64,000 bases of DNA. Source: Nilaparvata lugens. Taxonomy: Eukaryota > Arthropoda > Insecta > Hemiptera > Delphacidae. Below, piece after piece: positions 53,860-64,000 of the stretch. Every line of letters begins with the position of its first letter. Position 1 is the stretch's first letter. The notes beneath the pieces are model-generated. The model ran no database searches and was not told where the DNA came from. It saw nothing but the letters and a program-made list of their open reading frames with translations. The position numbers and the translations under genes are program-made. The stretch lies in contig NC_052509.1 in NCBI RefSeq assembly GCF_014356525.2, forward strand, positions 36,762,001-36,826,000, given 5' to 3'.

Positions 53860-56723
53860 TTGTTGGTCCTGTTGAAATCTTTCGCGATCTACCAATTTCT
53901 AAATGCAAAAAACAGGACCTTCAGAGAAATTTAATAGTATGGTCACTGAATATTCAATCCTTAAGAATGAAGCTTTTTGAACTGGAGGCTATTATAAATA
54001 AAAGGGAAGTTGAGGTAATCTGCCTGAGTGAGCACTGGCTAAGAGAGGAGGAAATTTGCTTCTATGTTCCTCAAAATTTTGTTTTGGCTAGCTTCTATTG
54101 TCGACGTTCTCCTTATGGGGGTTCTTCGATCTTAGTTAGAGAAGGGCTAGATTTTAAACACATTGACATATCATCTTATTGTTGTGAGACTAGTTGTGAG
54201 GCGTCAGCTATTAGGCTTAACAAATGGAATGCCCTAGTAATAAGTCTTTATCGTACTCCAAGCTCTAATTTTGAAGAGTTTATCACTAATTTAGAGCGGC
54301 TATTAACATTTGTTACCAATAGGATTAAAGGCTTCAAATACCTAATACTGGCAGGCGATTTCAATGTTGATATAATAAAAACCCTAGAACCTAGTACTCA
54401 ACATTTCTTGAATTTGTTGAGATCATTCGATTTATATTGTGCAAACTCTTCTCCAACTAGGTTCAAATCATGTCTGGATAATGTAATTAGTAATGTTTCT
54501 GCTGCATACGTTCAAGTCTCTCAATTAGAACAGGGTTTGATATCGGACCATGCGGGTGTTTGTGTATCTTTTAATCTAGAAAATAAGCTATCATCTCCAA
54601 ATAAGTGCAATGAAATTGATGAAAGCCCTGGAAAAACAATTTCTATCAGGTTATTTTCGGAGAAAAAGTTGGATAATTTGAAACAGTCTCTTGTGAATGT
54701 TTGTTGGAAAAAAGTTTACAAATCCAATAATAATGTAAATGAGGCAGCTGAAGCTCTTTTAAGTATTGTAGTGGAGTGTTTGAATAGCAGCTGTCCTAGA
54801 TTGTCATTCGAAAGTAGAAGCAAGAAAAAATCTGTGACAAACTGGTACACACCTGAACTTGGAAAATTACACATTTTACTGTTGACATCCTACAGTAAAT
54901 TTAAAAATACTTTAAATGAAGATGATAGAAAAATTTATAAGAATGTAAGAAAGCTTTACCGAAAAAAGTTGATAGAAGCCAAAATAATAAATAATAGTAA
55001 ATTTATCGAAAAAGCAAACAATAAATGTAAAGCTGCATGGTCGATTGTAAAAAAAGAAACTTATACTGAAACCTTCAAGAAGCCAATTACAATCCCTCCT
55101 GACGTTTTGAATGAGCATTTTTCTAATATATCGAATACAATGCAAAATGAGGTTCAGGAACAAAGTGAAGCATCATTTTTAGAATTTTTGATCAAAGCTC
55201 CTAAATCGAAATATAACTTTAAATTGAAGACAGTGGATATGATTTCTGTTAAAGCAATTGTGAATAGAATGAGTAACTCCCGTAGTGAAGATTTCTATGG
55301 AGTTTCTAATTATTTAATTAAAGAGATAACTGACGTTATTCTGCTTCCCCTCACGTTTATTATAAACCTGATTATTGTCATGGGATGCTTCCCTGATTGT
55401 CTGAAGTTGTCCAAAGTCACACCTGTTCTAAAGAAAGGAGATCATAATGACCCTTCGAACTACAGACCGATTTCTCTCATACCTATTATCAGTAAAATTA
55501 TAGAATTTTGCCTGCTTATACAATTATATGAATATTTCATGAATAACAGCTTATTGTATCCCTACCAGTATGGTTTCCGACCTAATCACTCCACAATTGA
55601 TGCGGTTGAAAAAATTGTGGACCTAATCTTGCAATGCTTTGAGGAGAAATGTATGGTAGGATCCAGTCTAATAGACCTGAGCAAGGCCTTTGATTTGGTT
55701 TCGCATGAGATATTATGTAAAAAACTTGAATATTATGGTATTGTAGGCAAGGAGCTAAGTCTCCTAAGAAGTTATCTTCAGGGTAGGAAGCAAAGGGTTA
55801 TCATAGATGGTAAATGTTCCAATTTCTTGAATATATATGCTGGTGTTCCACAAGGATCGGTACTTGGACCGTTTCTCTTTTTGGTATTTGTAAACGATTT
55901 TAGCTTCAATGTATCGGGTCTTTCCGTGATGTATGCTGATGACACCACCTTAATTCAGTCAGATGTGAGCATAGAAAATATCAATAAGAAGCTTGATGGA
56001 TCTTTGGTACAAGCTAAAACATGGTATTCAACCAATAAGCTTAAGATAAATGAAGAGAAAACGGAGAAAATAATATTTCAATTGGGACACTCAGCAGGTC
56101 TTGACAAAGAAGTTTTGAAACCAGTGAAACTTTTGGGTATAATCTTGGATGCTAAACTCAATTGGGAGGAGCATGTTGATGGTCTATGTAAACGCTTAGC
56201 CAGAGTAGTATATCTTCTGAGGCGACTGAAAAATTCTGTAAGCTCTGATACAGTAATGATGACATATTATGGTCTTTTTCACTCTCATTTGGCTTATGGT
56301 GTTAGAATGTGGGGGAACTCGACAACACACAAGAGAGTCTTCATATGGCAAAAAAAAGCTATTAGGGCTATCCTAGACCTTCCCCAGAGAGAATCATGTA
56401 AGCCACACTTCATTAAACATGGTATTCTGACCTTGCCATCTTTATATATTCTATATAATGTTATGCATGTGAAAAAAAGATTACAGAACTTTCCCAGACA
56501 CAGTGATTACCATACCTATAATACAAGGAATAAAGAAAACATTGTTACCCCTAAAATAAGACTGACCAAGAGTTTGAAAAGTCACATGTTTTTACAATTC
56601 GCTTTGTTTAATAAGTTGCCAGTAAATGTTAAAACCCTGCCTGTTAATAGATTTAAAAATGCAGTTAGTTTGATTTTAAAACAGAATGGTTACTATTCGG
56701 TCGACGAATATTTAAAATCATGA
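53841..56723 (+). CDS. LINE ORF2: APE endonuclease and reverse transcriptase (960 aa)
   Basis: The ATG at 53841 lies inside the end of ORF1, overlapping it by 19 nt in another frame, so reinitiation after ORF1 termination is likely. Residues about 30-245 are the APE endonuclease: WSLNIQSL (N37), CLSEHW (E64), AGDFNVD (D173, N175), ISDHAG (D236, H237). Residues about 520-780 are the reverse transcriptase: NYRPISLIP, SLIDLSKAFD (D612), AGVPQGSVLGP, MYADDTT (D700, D701), and the thumb block LLGIILDAKLNW. The C-terminal region has TLPSLYIL, HTYNTRN and the end YYSVDEYLKS, as in the truncated LINE at 24.7 kb. No RNase H and no zinc knuckle are seen. All catalytic positions are intact. Confidence 0.95.
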   Translation: MLLGKLIVGPVEIFRDLPISKCKKQDLQRNLIVWSLNIQSLRMKLFELEAIINKREVEVICLSEHWLREEEICFYVPQNFVLASFYCRRSPYGGSSILVREGLDFKHIDISSYCCETSCEASAIRLNKWNALVISLYRTPSSNFEEFITNLERLLTFVTNRIKGFKYLILAGDFNVDIIKTLEPSTQHFLNLLRSFDLYCANSSPTRFKSCLDNVISNVSAAYVQVSQLEQGLISDHAGVCVSFNLENKLSSPNKCNEIDESPGKTISIRLFSEKKLDNLKQSLVNVCWKKVYKSNNNVNEAAEALLSIVVECLNSSCPRLSFESRSKKKSVTNWYTPELGKLHILLLTSYSKFKNTLNEDDRKIYKNVRKLYRKKLIEAKIINNSKFIEKANNKCKAAWSIVKKETYTETFKKPITIPPDVLNEHFSNISNTMQNEVQEQSEASFLEFLIKAPKSKYNFKLKTVDMISVKAIVNRMSNSRSEDFYGVSNYLIKEITDVILLPLTFIINLIIVMGCFPDCLKLSKVTPVLKKGDHNDPSNYRPISLIPIISKIIEFCLLIQLYEYFMNNSLLYPYQYGFRPNHSTIDAVEKIVDLILQCFEEKCMVGSSLIDLSKAFDLVSHEILCKKLEYYGIVGKELSLLRSYLQGRKQRVIIDGKCSNFLNIYAGVPQGSVLGPFLFLVFVNDFSFNVSGLSVMYADDTTLIQSDVSIENINKKLDGSLVQAKTWYSTNKLKINEEKTEKIIFQLGHSAGLDKEVLKPVKLLGIILDAKLNWEEHVDGLCKRLARVVYLLRRLKNSVSSDTVMMTYYGLFHSHLAYGVRMWGNSTTHKRVFIWQKKAIRAILDLPQRESCKPHFIKHGILTLPSLYILYNVMHVKKRLQNFPRHSDYHTYNTRNKENIVTPKIRLTKSLKSHMFLQFALFNKLPVNVKTLPVNRFKNAVSLILKQNGYYSVDEYLKS

Positions 56724-57045
56724 TGATGTTTGGTGCTTTGAAATGTAGTAAATGTTAGTGTATAATCAGTAACAGTGTGGTTTTCCAGGTGTTTATCAAG
56801 TACCATACAAAAATAATAATAATTACAATAGCCTGCTTTTTTATAATATTTTATTGAATTTTTAAATATTTTGATAGTATTGTATTGTAATGTTTCCTGA
56901 CTTATATTTATTATTAAGTATATTTGAATATGACTTTTTATGTGTATGTTTGTATTCTAAAGCTTTACTGCATATTGACACTGCCTATTGCGATTAATTT
57001 TGTTCAACGGCAATAAAGAATTCTTATTCTTATTCTTATTCTCAT

Positions 57046-59911
57046 AGTAATTCCCACGCATTTATGTCTCTGTATATACGTAACTCAAAAATCAATTATA
57101 ACTCCTGAACTAGAGGAGGTGCCGAAACGTGGAAACCTGCACAGAGTGGAGATCTATGAGGAGCACTCTAGCAGAAATTGACGTTTTAAGCAATCACAGT
57201 TCTCAAGTATTCCCACTCATAGTATGTCCCATGTGCTATATGTAAATCAAAAAATCAATTATAACTCCAGAACCAGAGGTGCTCAAAACGTGGAAACCTG
57301 CACAAGAGGAGAAGAGTCTATGAGAAGCTACTCTAGCAGAAATTGACGTTTTGAGCCATCACAGTTCTCAAGTAATTTCCCTTCATAGTATGTTTCATGT
57401 ACTATACGGAAATCAAAAAATCAATATAATCCTGAACTAGAGGTGCTCAAAACGTGGAACCTGCCACAAGAGTGGAGGTCTATGTGGAGCTACTCTCAGC
57501 AGAAATTGACGTTTTGAGCCATCACAGTTCTCAAGTATTTCCCACTCATAGTATGTACCATGTACTATATGGTAGATCAAAAAATCAATTAAAACTCCTG
57601 AACCAGAGGTGCTCAAAACGTGGAAACCTGCACAAGAGTAGAAGTCTATGAGAAGCTACTCTCAGCAGAAATTGACGTTTCGAGCCATCACAGTTCTCAA
57701 GTATTTCCCACTCATAGTATGTTTCATGTACTATACAGTAAATCAAAAAATCAATTATAACTCCTGAACTAGAGGTTCTCAAAACGTGGAAACCTGCACA
57801 AGAGTTGAGGTCTATTAGGAGCTACTCTCAGCAGAGATTGACGTTTTGAGCAATCACAGTTCTCAAGTAATTCCCACTCATAGTATGTACCATGTACCAT
57901 ATGGTAAATCAAAAAATCAATTATAACTCCTAAAACAGAGGTGCTCAAAACGTGGAAACCTGCACAAGGGTAGGTCTATGTGGAGCTACTCTCAGCAGGA
58001 ATTGACGTTTTGAGCCATCACAGTTCTCAAGTATTTCCCACTCATAGTATGTACCATGTACTATATGGTAGATCAGAAAATCAATTAAAACTCTTGAACC
58101 AGAGGTGCTCAAAACGTGGAAACCTGCACAAGAGTAGAGGTCTATGAGAAGCTACTCTCAGCAGAAATTGACGTTTTGAGCCATCACAGTTCTCAATTAA
58201 TTCCCACACATAGTATGTCCCATGTACTATATGGTAAATCAAAAAATCAATTATAACTCCAGAACCAGAGGTGCTCAAAACGTGAAAACCTGCACAAGAG
58301 TATAGATCTATAAGAAGCTACTCTCAGCAGAAATTGACGTTTTGAGCGATCACAGTTCTCAAGTAATTCCCACTCATAGTATGTCTCCTGTACTATATGG
58401 TAAATCAAGAAATCAATTTTAACTCCTGAACTAGAGGTGCTCAAAACGTGGAAACCTGCACAAGAGTAGGGGTCTATGAAAAGCTACTCTCAGCAGAATT
58501 GACGTTTCGAGCCATCACAGTTCTCAAGGAATTCCCACTCATACTATGTACCATGTACTATATGGTAAATCAAAAAATCAATTATAACTCCAGAACCAGA
58601 GGTGCTCAAAACGTGGAAACCTGCACAAGAGTAGAGGTCTATAAGAAGCTACTCTCAGCAGAAATTGACGTCTTGAGCCATCACAGATCACAGTTCTCAA
58701 GTAATTCCCACTCATAGTATGTCTCCTGTACTATATGGTAAATCAAAAAATCAATTTTAACTCCTGAACTAGAGGTGCTCAAAACGTGGAAACCTGCACA
58801 AGAGTGGAGGTCTATGGGGAGCTACCCTCAGCAGAAATTGACGTTTTGAGTAATCACAGTTCTCAAGTAATTCCCACTCATAGTAAGTACCATGTACTAT
58901 ATGGTAAATCAAAAAATCTATTATAACTCCTAAACCAGTGGTGCTCAAAACGTGGTAACCTGCACAAGGGTAGAGGTCTATGTGGAGCTACTCTCAGCAG
59001 AAATTGACGTTTTGAGCCATCACAGTTCTCAAGTATTTCCCACTCATAGTATGTACCATGTACTATATGGTAGATCAAAAAATCAATTAAAACTCTTGAA
59101 CCAGAGGTGCTCAAAACGTGGAAACCTGCACAAGACTAGAGGTCTATGAGAAGCTACTCTCAGCAGAAATTGACGTTTTGAGTCATCACATTTCTCAAGT
59201 AATTCCCACTCATAGTATGTCTCCTGTACTATATGGTAAATCAAAAAATCAATTAAAACTCTTGAACCAGAGGTGCTCAAAACGTGGAAACCTGCACAAG
59301 AGTAGAGGTCTATGAAAAGCTACTCTCAGCAGAATTGACGTTTTGAGCCATCACAGTTCTCAAGTAATTCCCACTCATACTATGTACCATGTATTAAATG
59401 GTAAATCAAAAAATCAATTATAACTCCTGAACCAGAGGTGCTCAAAACGTGGAAACCTGCACAAGAGTAGAGGTCTATAAGAAGCTACTCGCAGCAGAAA
59501 TTGATGTTTTGAGCCATCACAGATCACAGTTCTCAAGTAATTCCCACTCATAGTATGTCTCCTGTACTATATGGTAAATAAAAAAATCAATTTTAACTCC
59601 TGAACCAGAGGTGCTCAAAACGTGGAAACCTGCACAAGGGTAGAGGTCTATGAGAAGCTACTCTCAGCATAAATTGACGTTTTGAGCCATCACAGTTCTC
59701 AAGTAATTCCCACTCATATTATGTCTCCTGTACTATATGGTAAATCAAAAAACCAATTATAACTCCTGAACTAGAGGTGCTCAAAACGTGGAAACCTGCA
59801 CAAGAGTGGAGGTCTATGGGGAGCTACTCTCAGCAGAAATTGACGTTTTGAGCCATCACAGTTCCCAAGTAATTCCCACTCATAGTATGTACCATGTATC
59901 ATATGGTAAAC
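57046..59911. repeat. Satellite II array, right block, about 17 units of 166 bp
   Basis: Same unit as the left block, with the GTGCTCAAAACGTGG word recurring from about 57118 to 59776. The first three or four units (57046-57460) have many single-base deletions; the rest are regular. Some units share an extra GATCACA (58685, 59522), showing that two-unit blocks have spread together. The array ends at ATATGGTAAA (59911). Confidence 0.95.
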
Positions 59912-60550
59912 CGAGTCTATAATTGAAAATTCATGCTGTGAACATGTTAACGGTCAAGATTTTGATTTATAGTTGAATGAATAATTTATATTTTCTACTC
60001 CAATTTGTCTGAAGTTTAAATAATTGTAGATGAAATAGGAAAGTTATTCAGTTCTGTAAATCCATTAAAGTGAAAATCTTTTAAAGTGCTTGAAGATAAA
60101 GTCAAGTATAATTGAAGCCTAAGTTGAAAGTATTCTGAATCTTCATATTGAAATTGATTATTGAGAAATTAAAGGTTTAACAGTAGAATAAAAACTGGTA
60201 GAAGAAACTAGGATAGGTGAAAAACAACTGATTCTATGTACTGAATAAATTTTTGTATTCTGTAATTCCGTGAATGGTGATAGAAATTATTGTGATGTCA
60301 ACGTACTTATTCTGGTCTCACACGTCGAAAGTGTATATTGATATTTTAAAAGTCAACCCAAGTAAATTAGGAAAATTTGGAAATTATTATGGGAGAATGT
60401 TTGGGGAGAATAGAAAGAATTTTTGAAAAGTTTAGGTAAATCGGAAGGTAATCAGGGAATAAATAGAAAACTATTTGATTAGCTATTGTTGATAAGTAGT
60501 TTTAAAAAGTTAATTGGGCTCGAGATGTTTAAACTAAATAATTAGGTCAA
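59912..60550. other. AT-rich DNA after satellite II, possibly the 5' region of a second LINE
   Basis: No open frame of note. It lies directly between the satellite and the decayed reverse transcriptase, so it may be that LINE's leader or the unique part of the satellite-bearing element. Confidence 0.35.
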
Positions 60551-60554
60551 GTCA

Positions 60555-61740
60555 GAAAATCAGTCAAGACTGCAGCAACAAAATTTATCGAATCTGTCAT
60601 TGACTCGATAGATAACTCGGAAAAAGCAGTCGGGATATTTTTAGATCTCACACAGGCTTTTGATAGCATTTCGCACAGGATTTTGCTTGGTCGTCTTAAA
60701 ACTTTAGGGGTGACAGGTGTATCTTACAAGTGGTTGAATCATACATCATGAACAGGAAAATGTTTGTTCAAATAAGTCTATGATCACAAGGGATCAGGAA
60801 TACCTTCAATTCAAAAATGAGAACAGTAGGTGCGGTGTACCCCAAGGCTCAATTCTGGGACCAATTCTCTTTATCTGTTATCTGAAAGGTATACCATATC
60901 TCGAAGGCAATAGTGAGCTAGTTTTGTATGCTGATGACGCAAACTAAAAATATCAGCCAAATCCCAGAATTAATTGAGATAATAGCAGAATCAAACCTCT
61001 CCACTTTGGCAAAACATCTGATGAACAAAAATTAATAATCAATATGAGTAAAACGAACCTATTGACATTCACTACACAGCAGGTAAAAACATTTTTCCTT
61101 CAATAAATTGGACAACAAAGTCATTTCTCAGTCCACCTCTACCAAGTTCTTGGGATTAACAGTAGATCAAAACTTGAATTGGACAGAACATGTCACAAGG
61201 GTTTGTCACGGGTATCGAGGATTATTGTTCTTAGAAAAATGTCTCCCTTTTGTAAAATAGAAACGCGGAAAATGATTTATTTTGCCTACATACACTCTAT
61301 AATATCCTTTGGTATAAGTCTTTATGGATCTACTTCAAATCAGAACATGGATTCAATTCTCAAATCACAAAAACAAGCTATAAGAAATAATTTACACTAG
61401 ACCCTAGCATCAGTAAAGAACATTCGCTCCTTGAATATAATGACAGTTTACAGTCTTTACATTTGAGACAATTATGTGTGTGAAAGAAATCTTGGAAATA
61501 TTTTGACGTTAGGACATAATCATAGGTACAGCACTAGAAACAGAGATAAACTTTTACATTGCAAAGCCATAGACTTGAGTTCTACAAGAAGAAGCCCACA
61601 TACATAGGAGCCAAGTTCTATAACAAGCTACCGACGCGAATCAACAAGAGCTGAATCCCAATAAATTCAAATTGGAATTAAAGAGATTATTTAACTGAAA
61701 GAGGCTTTATAATATCGAAGAATATTTGAATAAATGAGAT
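60555..61740 (+). pseudogene. Second LINE reverse transcriptase, heavily frameshifted
   Basis: Pieces in different frames line up in order. VGIFLDLTQAFDSISHRILL (near 60630) holds RT motif [20 protein letters not shown] (near 60830) is next, then LVLYADDAN (near 60920), the catalytic motif, then a stop. STKFLGLTVDQNLNWTEHV (near 61140) is the thumb. The frame 61179-61400 covers part of the region after it. Several indels separate these pieces, so there is no functional gene as written. The family differs from the intact LINE at 51-57 kb. Some of the indels may be sequence errors, because sister repeats nearby show the same type of defect. Confidence 0.8.
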
Positions 61741-62171
61741 CAGATCCTTTGAGTTGAATTGTATTGTAATGTTGTATTATTGTATTCTGTAGATGTTTTA
61801 TTTGTTATGTATTTATTTTTTAATTGTATCTAATCAAAGATATATTTTGACACTATTCATTGTATACAATGTACAACTTATAAAGAAAAATTATGATATT
61901 ATAATGATAGGTATTGTAGATAAAGTTGAAACAATGATCAATCCTTGGGAATTTGTATGAAAATAGTTGATTCAGATGAGGTTGTTAAGTTCCTTTACAG
62001 TAATGTTTATTCTCGAGAAGGTGAATCAGTTTTATTGTTGGAAATAGTTTTTTTGAAGTGTGATTTTTGCGGTAGGCGTGCATAGTGATAGTGTAAAGAT
62101 CCGTTGTGTTTGTGACGTTTTCCTGTAGGCTGTGTGATTTTTTTCGTTTAGGTGAGACTCAAGATTAGAGT
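61741..62171. other. Non-coding DNA between the LINE remnant and repeat R2
   Basis: AT-rich 3' flank of the LINE, with no clear poly(A) or other end. No gene seen. Confidence 0.35.
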
Positions 62172-62303
62172 GGACGAGGGCATGTCCTGCCTGTGTGTGT
62201 GTGTTGTTGTTGAATTTAGGTAATCGGCGCGAGTGTAGGTCCGGGTCCAGAGAGAACGGAGCACTGCCCTTGAGTGGTCCATGTAACAAATCAAGGATTT
62301 TAG
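62172..62303 (+). repeat. Repeat R2, first half
   Basis: Matches 24319-24464 closely, including GACGAGGGCATGTCCTGCCT and GAGAGAACGGAGCACTGCCC. It ends with GGATTTTAG (62295-62303), one mismatch from the GGAATTTAG of the uninterrupted copy, at the start of the satellite-bearing element. Confidence 0.88.
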
Positions 62304-62905
62304 ACCAACATTAAGTTGGCTCTCCACTAAAATATTTTTAAATCTCACAACGCCATCGTTTTGAGCTCGTTTTGAGCTGATTTGAGCAACTTTTATTTCG
62401 TTTTGAGCACCCACCGTTTGAGATATGACGTCTCAAAATTGGAGAGCAAATGCCAGCTCTCCACTTTCGAAATCGAAAACTAAACACGCCATCGTTTTGA
62501 GCTCGTTTTGAGCTGATTTGAGCAACTTTATTCGTTTTGAGCACCACCGGTTCCGAGATATGACGTTTCAGAAATTGGAGAGCAGCTCTCACTTTTCCGA
62601 AACCAAAAAACAAAACATGCCATCGTTTTGAGCTCGTTTTGAGCTGATTTGAGCAGCTTTTATTTCGTTTTGAGCACCCACCGTTTTTGGGATATGATGT
62701 CTCAAAAAGTGGAGAGCCAACTTGATGCAGCTCCCCACTTTTTGAAATCGAAGAAGTGAACACACCATCGTTTTGAGCTCGTTTGAGCTGATTGAGCAAT
62801 TTATTCGTTTTGAGCACCCACAGTTTTTGAGATATGACGTCTCGAAAATTGGAGAGCTAACTTAATGCTAACTATATAGTAAATCAAAAAATCAACTATA
62901 GAAAA
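62304..62905. repeat. Satellite I array, second copy, about 4-5 units
   Basis: Starts ACCAACATTAAGTTGGCTCT, as at 48741, and ends with the same CTAACTTAATGCTAACTATA junction and a stub of satellite II (to about 62905). It carries many single-base deletions relative to the first array. Confidence 0.9.
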
Positions 62906-63009
62906 ATTAATCTTGTATAATTAGAGTCAGTAATGAAAAATTTAATTTTTTAGAAAGTTTGAAATCCAGAGATTCAAATAGCTCTAGAAGCAGAGTCGGC
63001 GCAGTGGTG

Positions 63010-64000
63010 CCTCACCTTTAAAGATAATTTGAAAGAATTTAGAATTTGGAAAGTAGGCTGGCACATCTAGAAAATGAATCCGATTTAATCGCCGTTCACT
63101 ATTTCAACACTACAACATTTTAAACAAACAATACTGACTCGAAAGAGAATTAGAATCAAATTAAATTCAACAAGTAACATTAACTTATCCTCTGATCTGG
63201 GGGCGCATACTATCCTTACGTTAGATATTATACGTCATCAAACAAATAATATCAGTTGCAAATATTAATTTCAGAACAAAACTCAAAACAGAAAAACCCA
63301 ACGAACCCAAATTTCGTCGATAGCCCCATACACCAATTTCAAACCGCACTTTGATTGACATTTTTGTATGACCCTTTGTTTCACTGAACTGCACTTGTTG
63401 TTGGTTTCTTCGTGTTTCCTCTCGATGTTATAGTATTATAACAATATTATAAACTTGCCCAAAAAGGGCCGAAACATAATGACTACATCTTTACTCTCGT
63501 AGTGCTCCTAGCAAAGTGTCCTCCGAAACGTATCTGGTCTCTCGGCTGGGGAATCGCCCCACTACTGTATTTAAAAAAAGGTCCCCTATTGGGCAATATA
63601 AAAGGTGGGGAACCAATTGACCAATCGTCGTGTGGCTTCTAGAGCCTTAGGACCAAAAGGTAACTGCAAAATCGGTAGTTGTTATGATTTCCATATCTGC
63701 TGTTTTACCTTTATGGAAAACAGCAAGATATTATGAATTATTGAAACACCAGATTATAGAATTATTTCTAAACTAAGCCTTACTGTCGCGACATAGAGTG
63801 CGATAACTCTATGTCACGACAGTAAGGCTTAGTTTTAGAAATAATTCCATAATCTACATTCCTCGACGACTCGGAGCCACAATTTTTAAATATCTATCCT
63901 GGGAAACTCGAAGACATGGCCGTTCATAATAGAGAGATAAAATAATCAATTTCGCTAACTCACTTGCAATAATGTATGTAGTCTATTGCTATTAAATTCA
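63010..64000 (+). repeat. Dispersed repeat R1, third copy, running off the window
   Basis: 63010-63430 matches 37720-38240, and 63440-64000 matches 39225-39910 without the MITE. The middle of the longer copy is deleted here. Two small foldbacks (63690-63735 and 63752-63856) are unique to this copy. Confidence 0.85.

Larger units (their letters stand above)
51138..57043 (+). mobile_element. Full-length non-LTR retrotransposon (LINE) with ULP1-protease ORF1
   Basis: A 5.9-kb element lies between two blocks of satellite II. The parts are: an 850-bp 5' UTR starting GGAAACTGCGCATGCGCAGG, ORF1 (51985-53859), ORF2 (53841-56723), a 3' UTR of about 300 bp, AATAAA at 57012, and a TTCTTA-type tail (57020-57042). 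Both frames are unbroken. ORF2 has APE-type endonuclease and reverse transcriptase but no RNase H, which fits the CR1/Jockey group. Satellite sequence resumes at AGTAATTCCCACG. Relative to the left junction, about 46 bp of monomer is repeated on both sides, which may be a long target duplication. Confidence 0.93.

Noticed and set aside
57454..59315. More repeated frames of about 65 codons
   Set aside because: Same satellite II artefact as in the left block.

Overview
This 64-kb window is AT-rich animal DNA, almost certainly from an insect genome. Hemiptera, possibly a planthopper, is my guess from the repeat types, but it is not proven. It contains almost no host genes. It is a nest of transposable elements (TEs), satellites and microsatellites, with at most three candidate host exons. 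Only one of those, 17998-18184 on the minus strand, looks reasonably convincing.

Layout. 1-3.4 kb: the 3' end of a non-LTR element at the window edge, a dispersed repeat, an 82-bp tandem duplication, and a Penelope-like GIY-YIG reading frame bracketed by 82-bp inverted repeats. 3.5-14.5 kb: an apparent hAT-like element with an exact 8-bp target duplication, containing a Ty3/Gypsy retrotransposon of about 10 kb. Its gag is frameshifted, and its pol follows gag in the same frame after a single UGA-CUA stop. Long direct repeats flank it. 14.5-20 kb: mostly unassigned DNA, a decayed LINE end, one possible host exon, and hairpin-forming repeats. 20.6-23.7 kb: a complete piggyBac element with TTAA duplications, matching ends, a two-exon transposase with all catalytic residues, and subterminal 16-bp palindromes. 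It sits inside a copy of a dispersed repeat (family R1) whose empty site is present elsewhere in the window.

24-31 kb: several truncated LINEs, a tRNA-derived SINE and microsatellites. 31.1-35.5 kb: a 4.4-kb element with inverted arms of about 0.95 kb. 36-43 kb: a mariner remnant, a second R1 copy carrying a 215-bp TA-flanked MITE, and a duplicated 0.54-kb repeat. 43.6-47.2 kb: a dispersed repeat, a short Helitron-type element, and a Harbinger element with TAA target duplication, GGCC ends and a transposase remnant.

48.5-64 kb is the most interesting part. A family of repeat-carrying elements begins with ACCAACATTAAG and has an ordered pair of tandem arrays: satellite I with a period near 145 bp, then satellite II with a period near 166 bp. 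A full-length LINE (51.1-57.0 kb) interrupts satellite II. Both of its reading frames are intact. Its ORF1 protein combines a FLYWCH-type zinc finger, a coiled coil, a complete ULP1/SENP-type cysteine protease, and an SGNH-type esterase-like domain. ORF2 overlaps ORF1 by 19 nt and carries an APE endonuclease and a reverse transcriptase with all key residues. A second, decayed LINE follows the right satellite II array, then a second copy of the satellite I end and a third R1 copy. This last stretch has many single-base deletions relative to its sister copies.

How the parts relate. The encoded proteins are almost all transposition enzymes. piggyBac (20.6-23.7 kb) and the ULP1-containing LINE (51.1-57.0 kb) look intact enough to be active or recently active. 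The Gypsy element has near-identical terminal repeats but broken gag and integrase. The rest are remnants or non-autonomous passengers.
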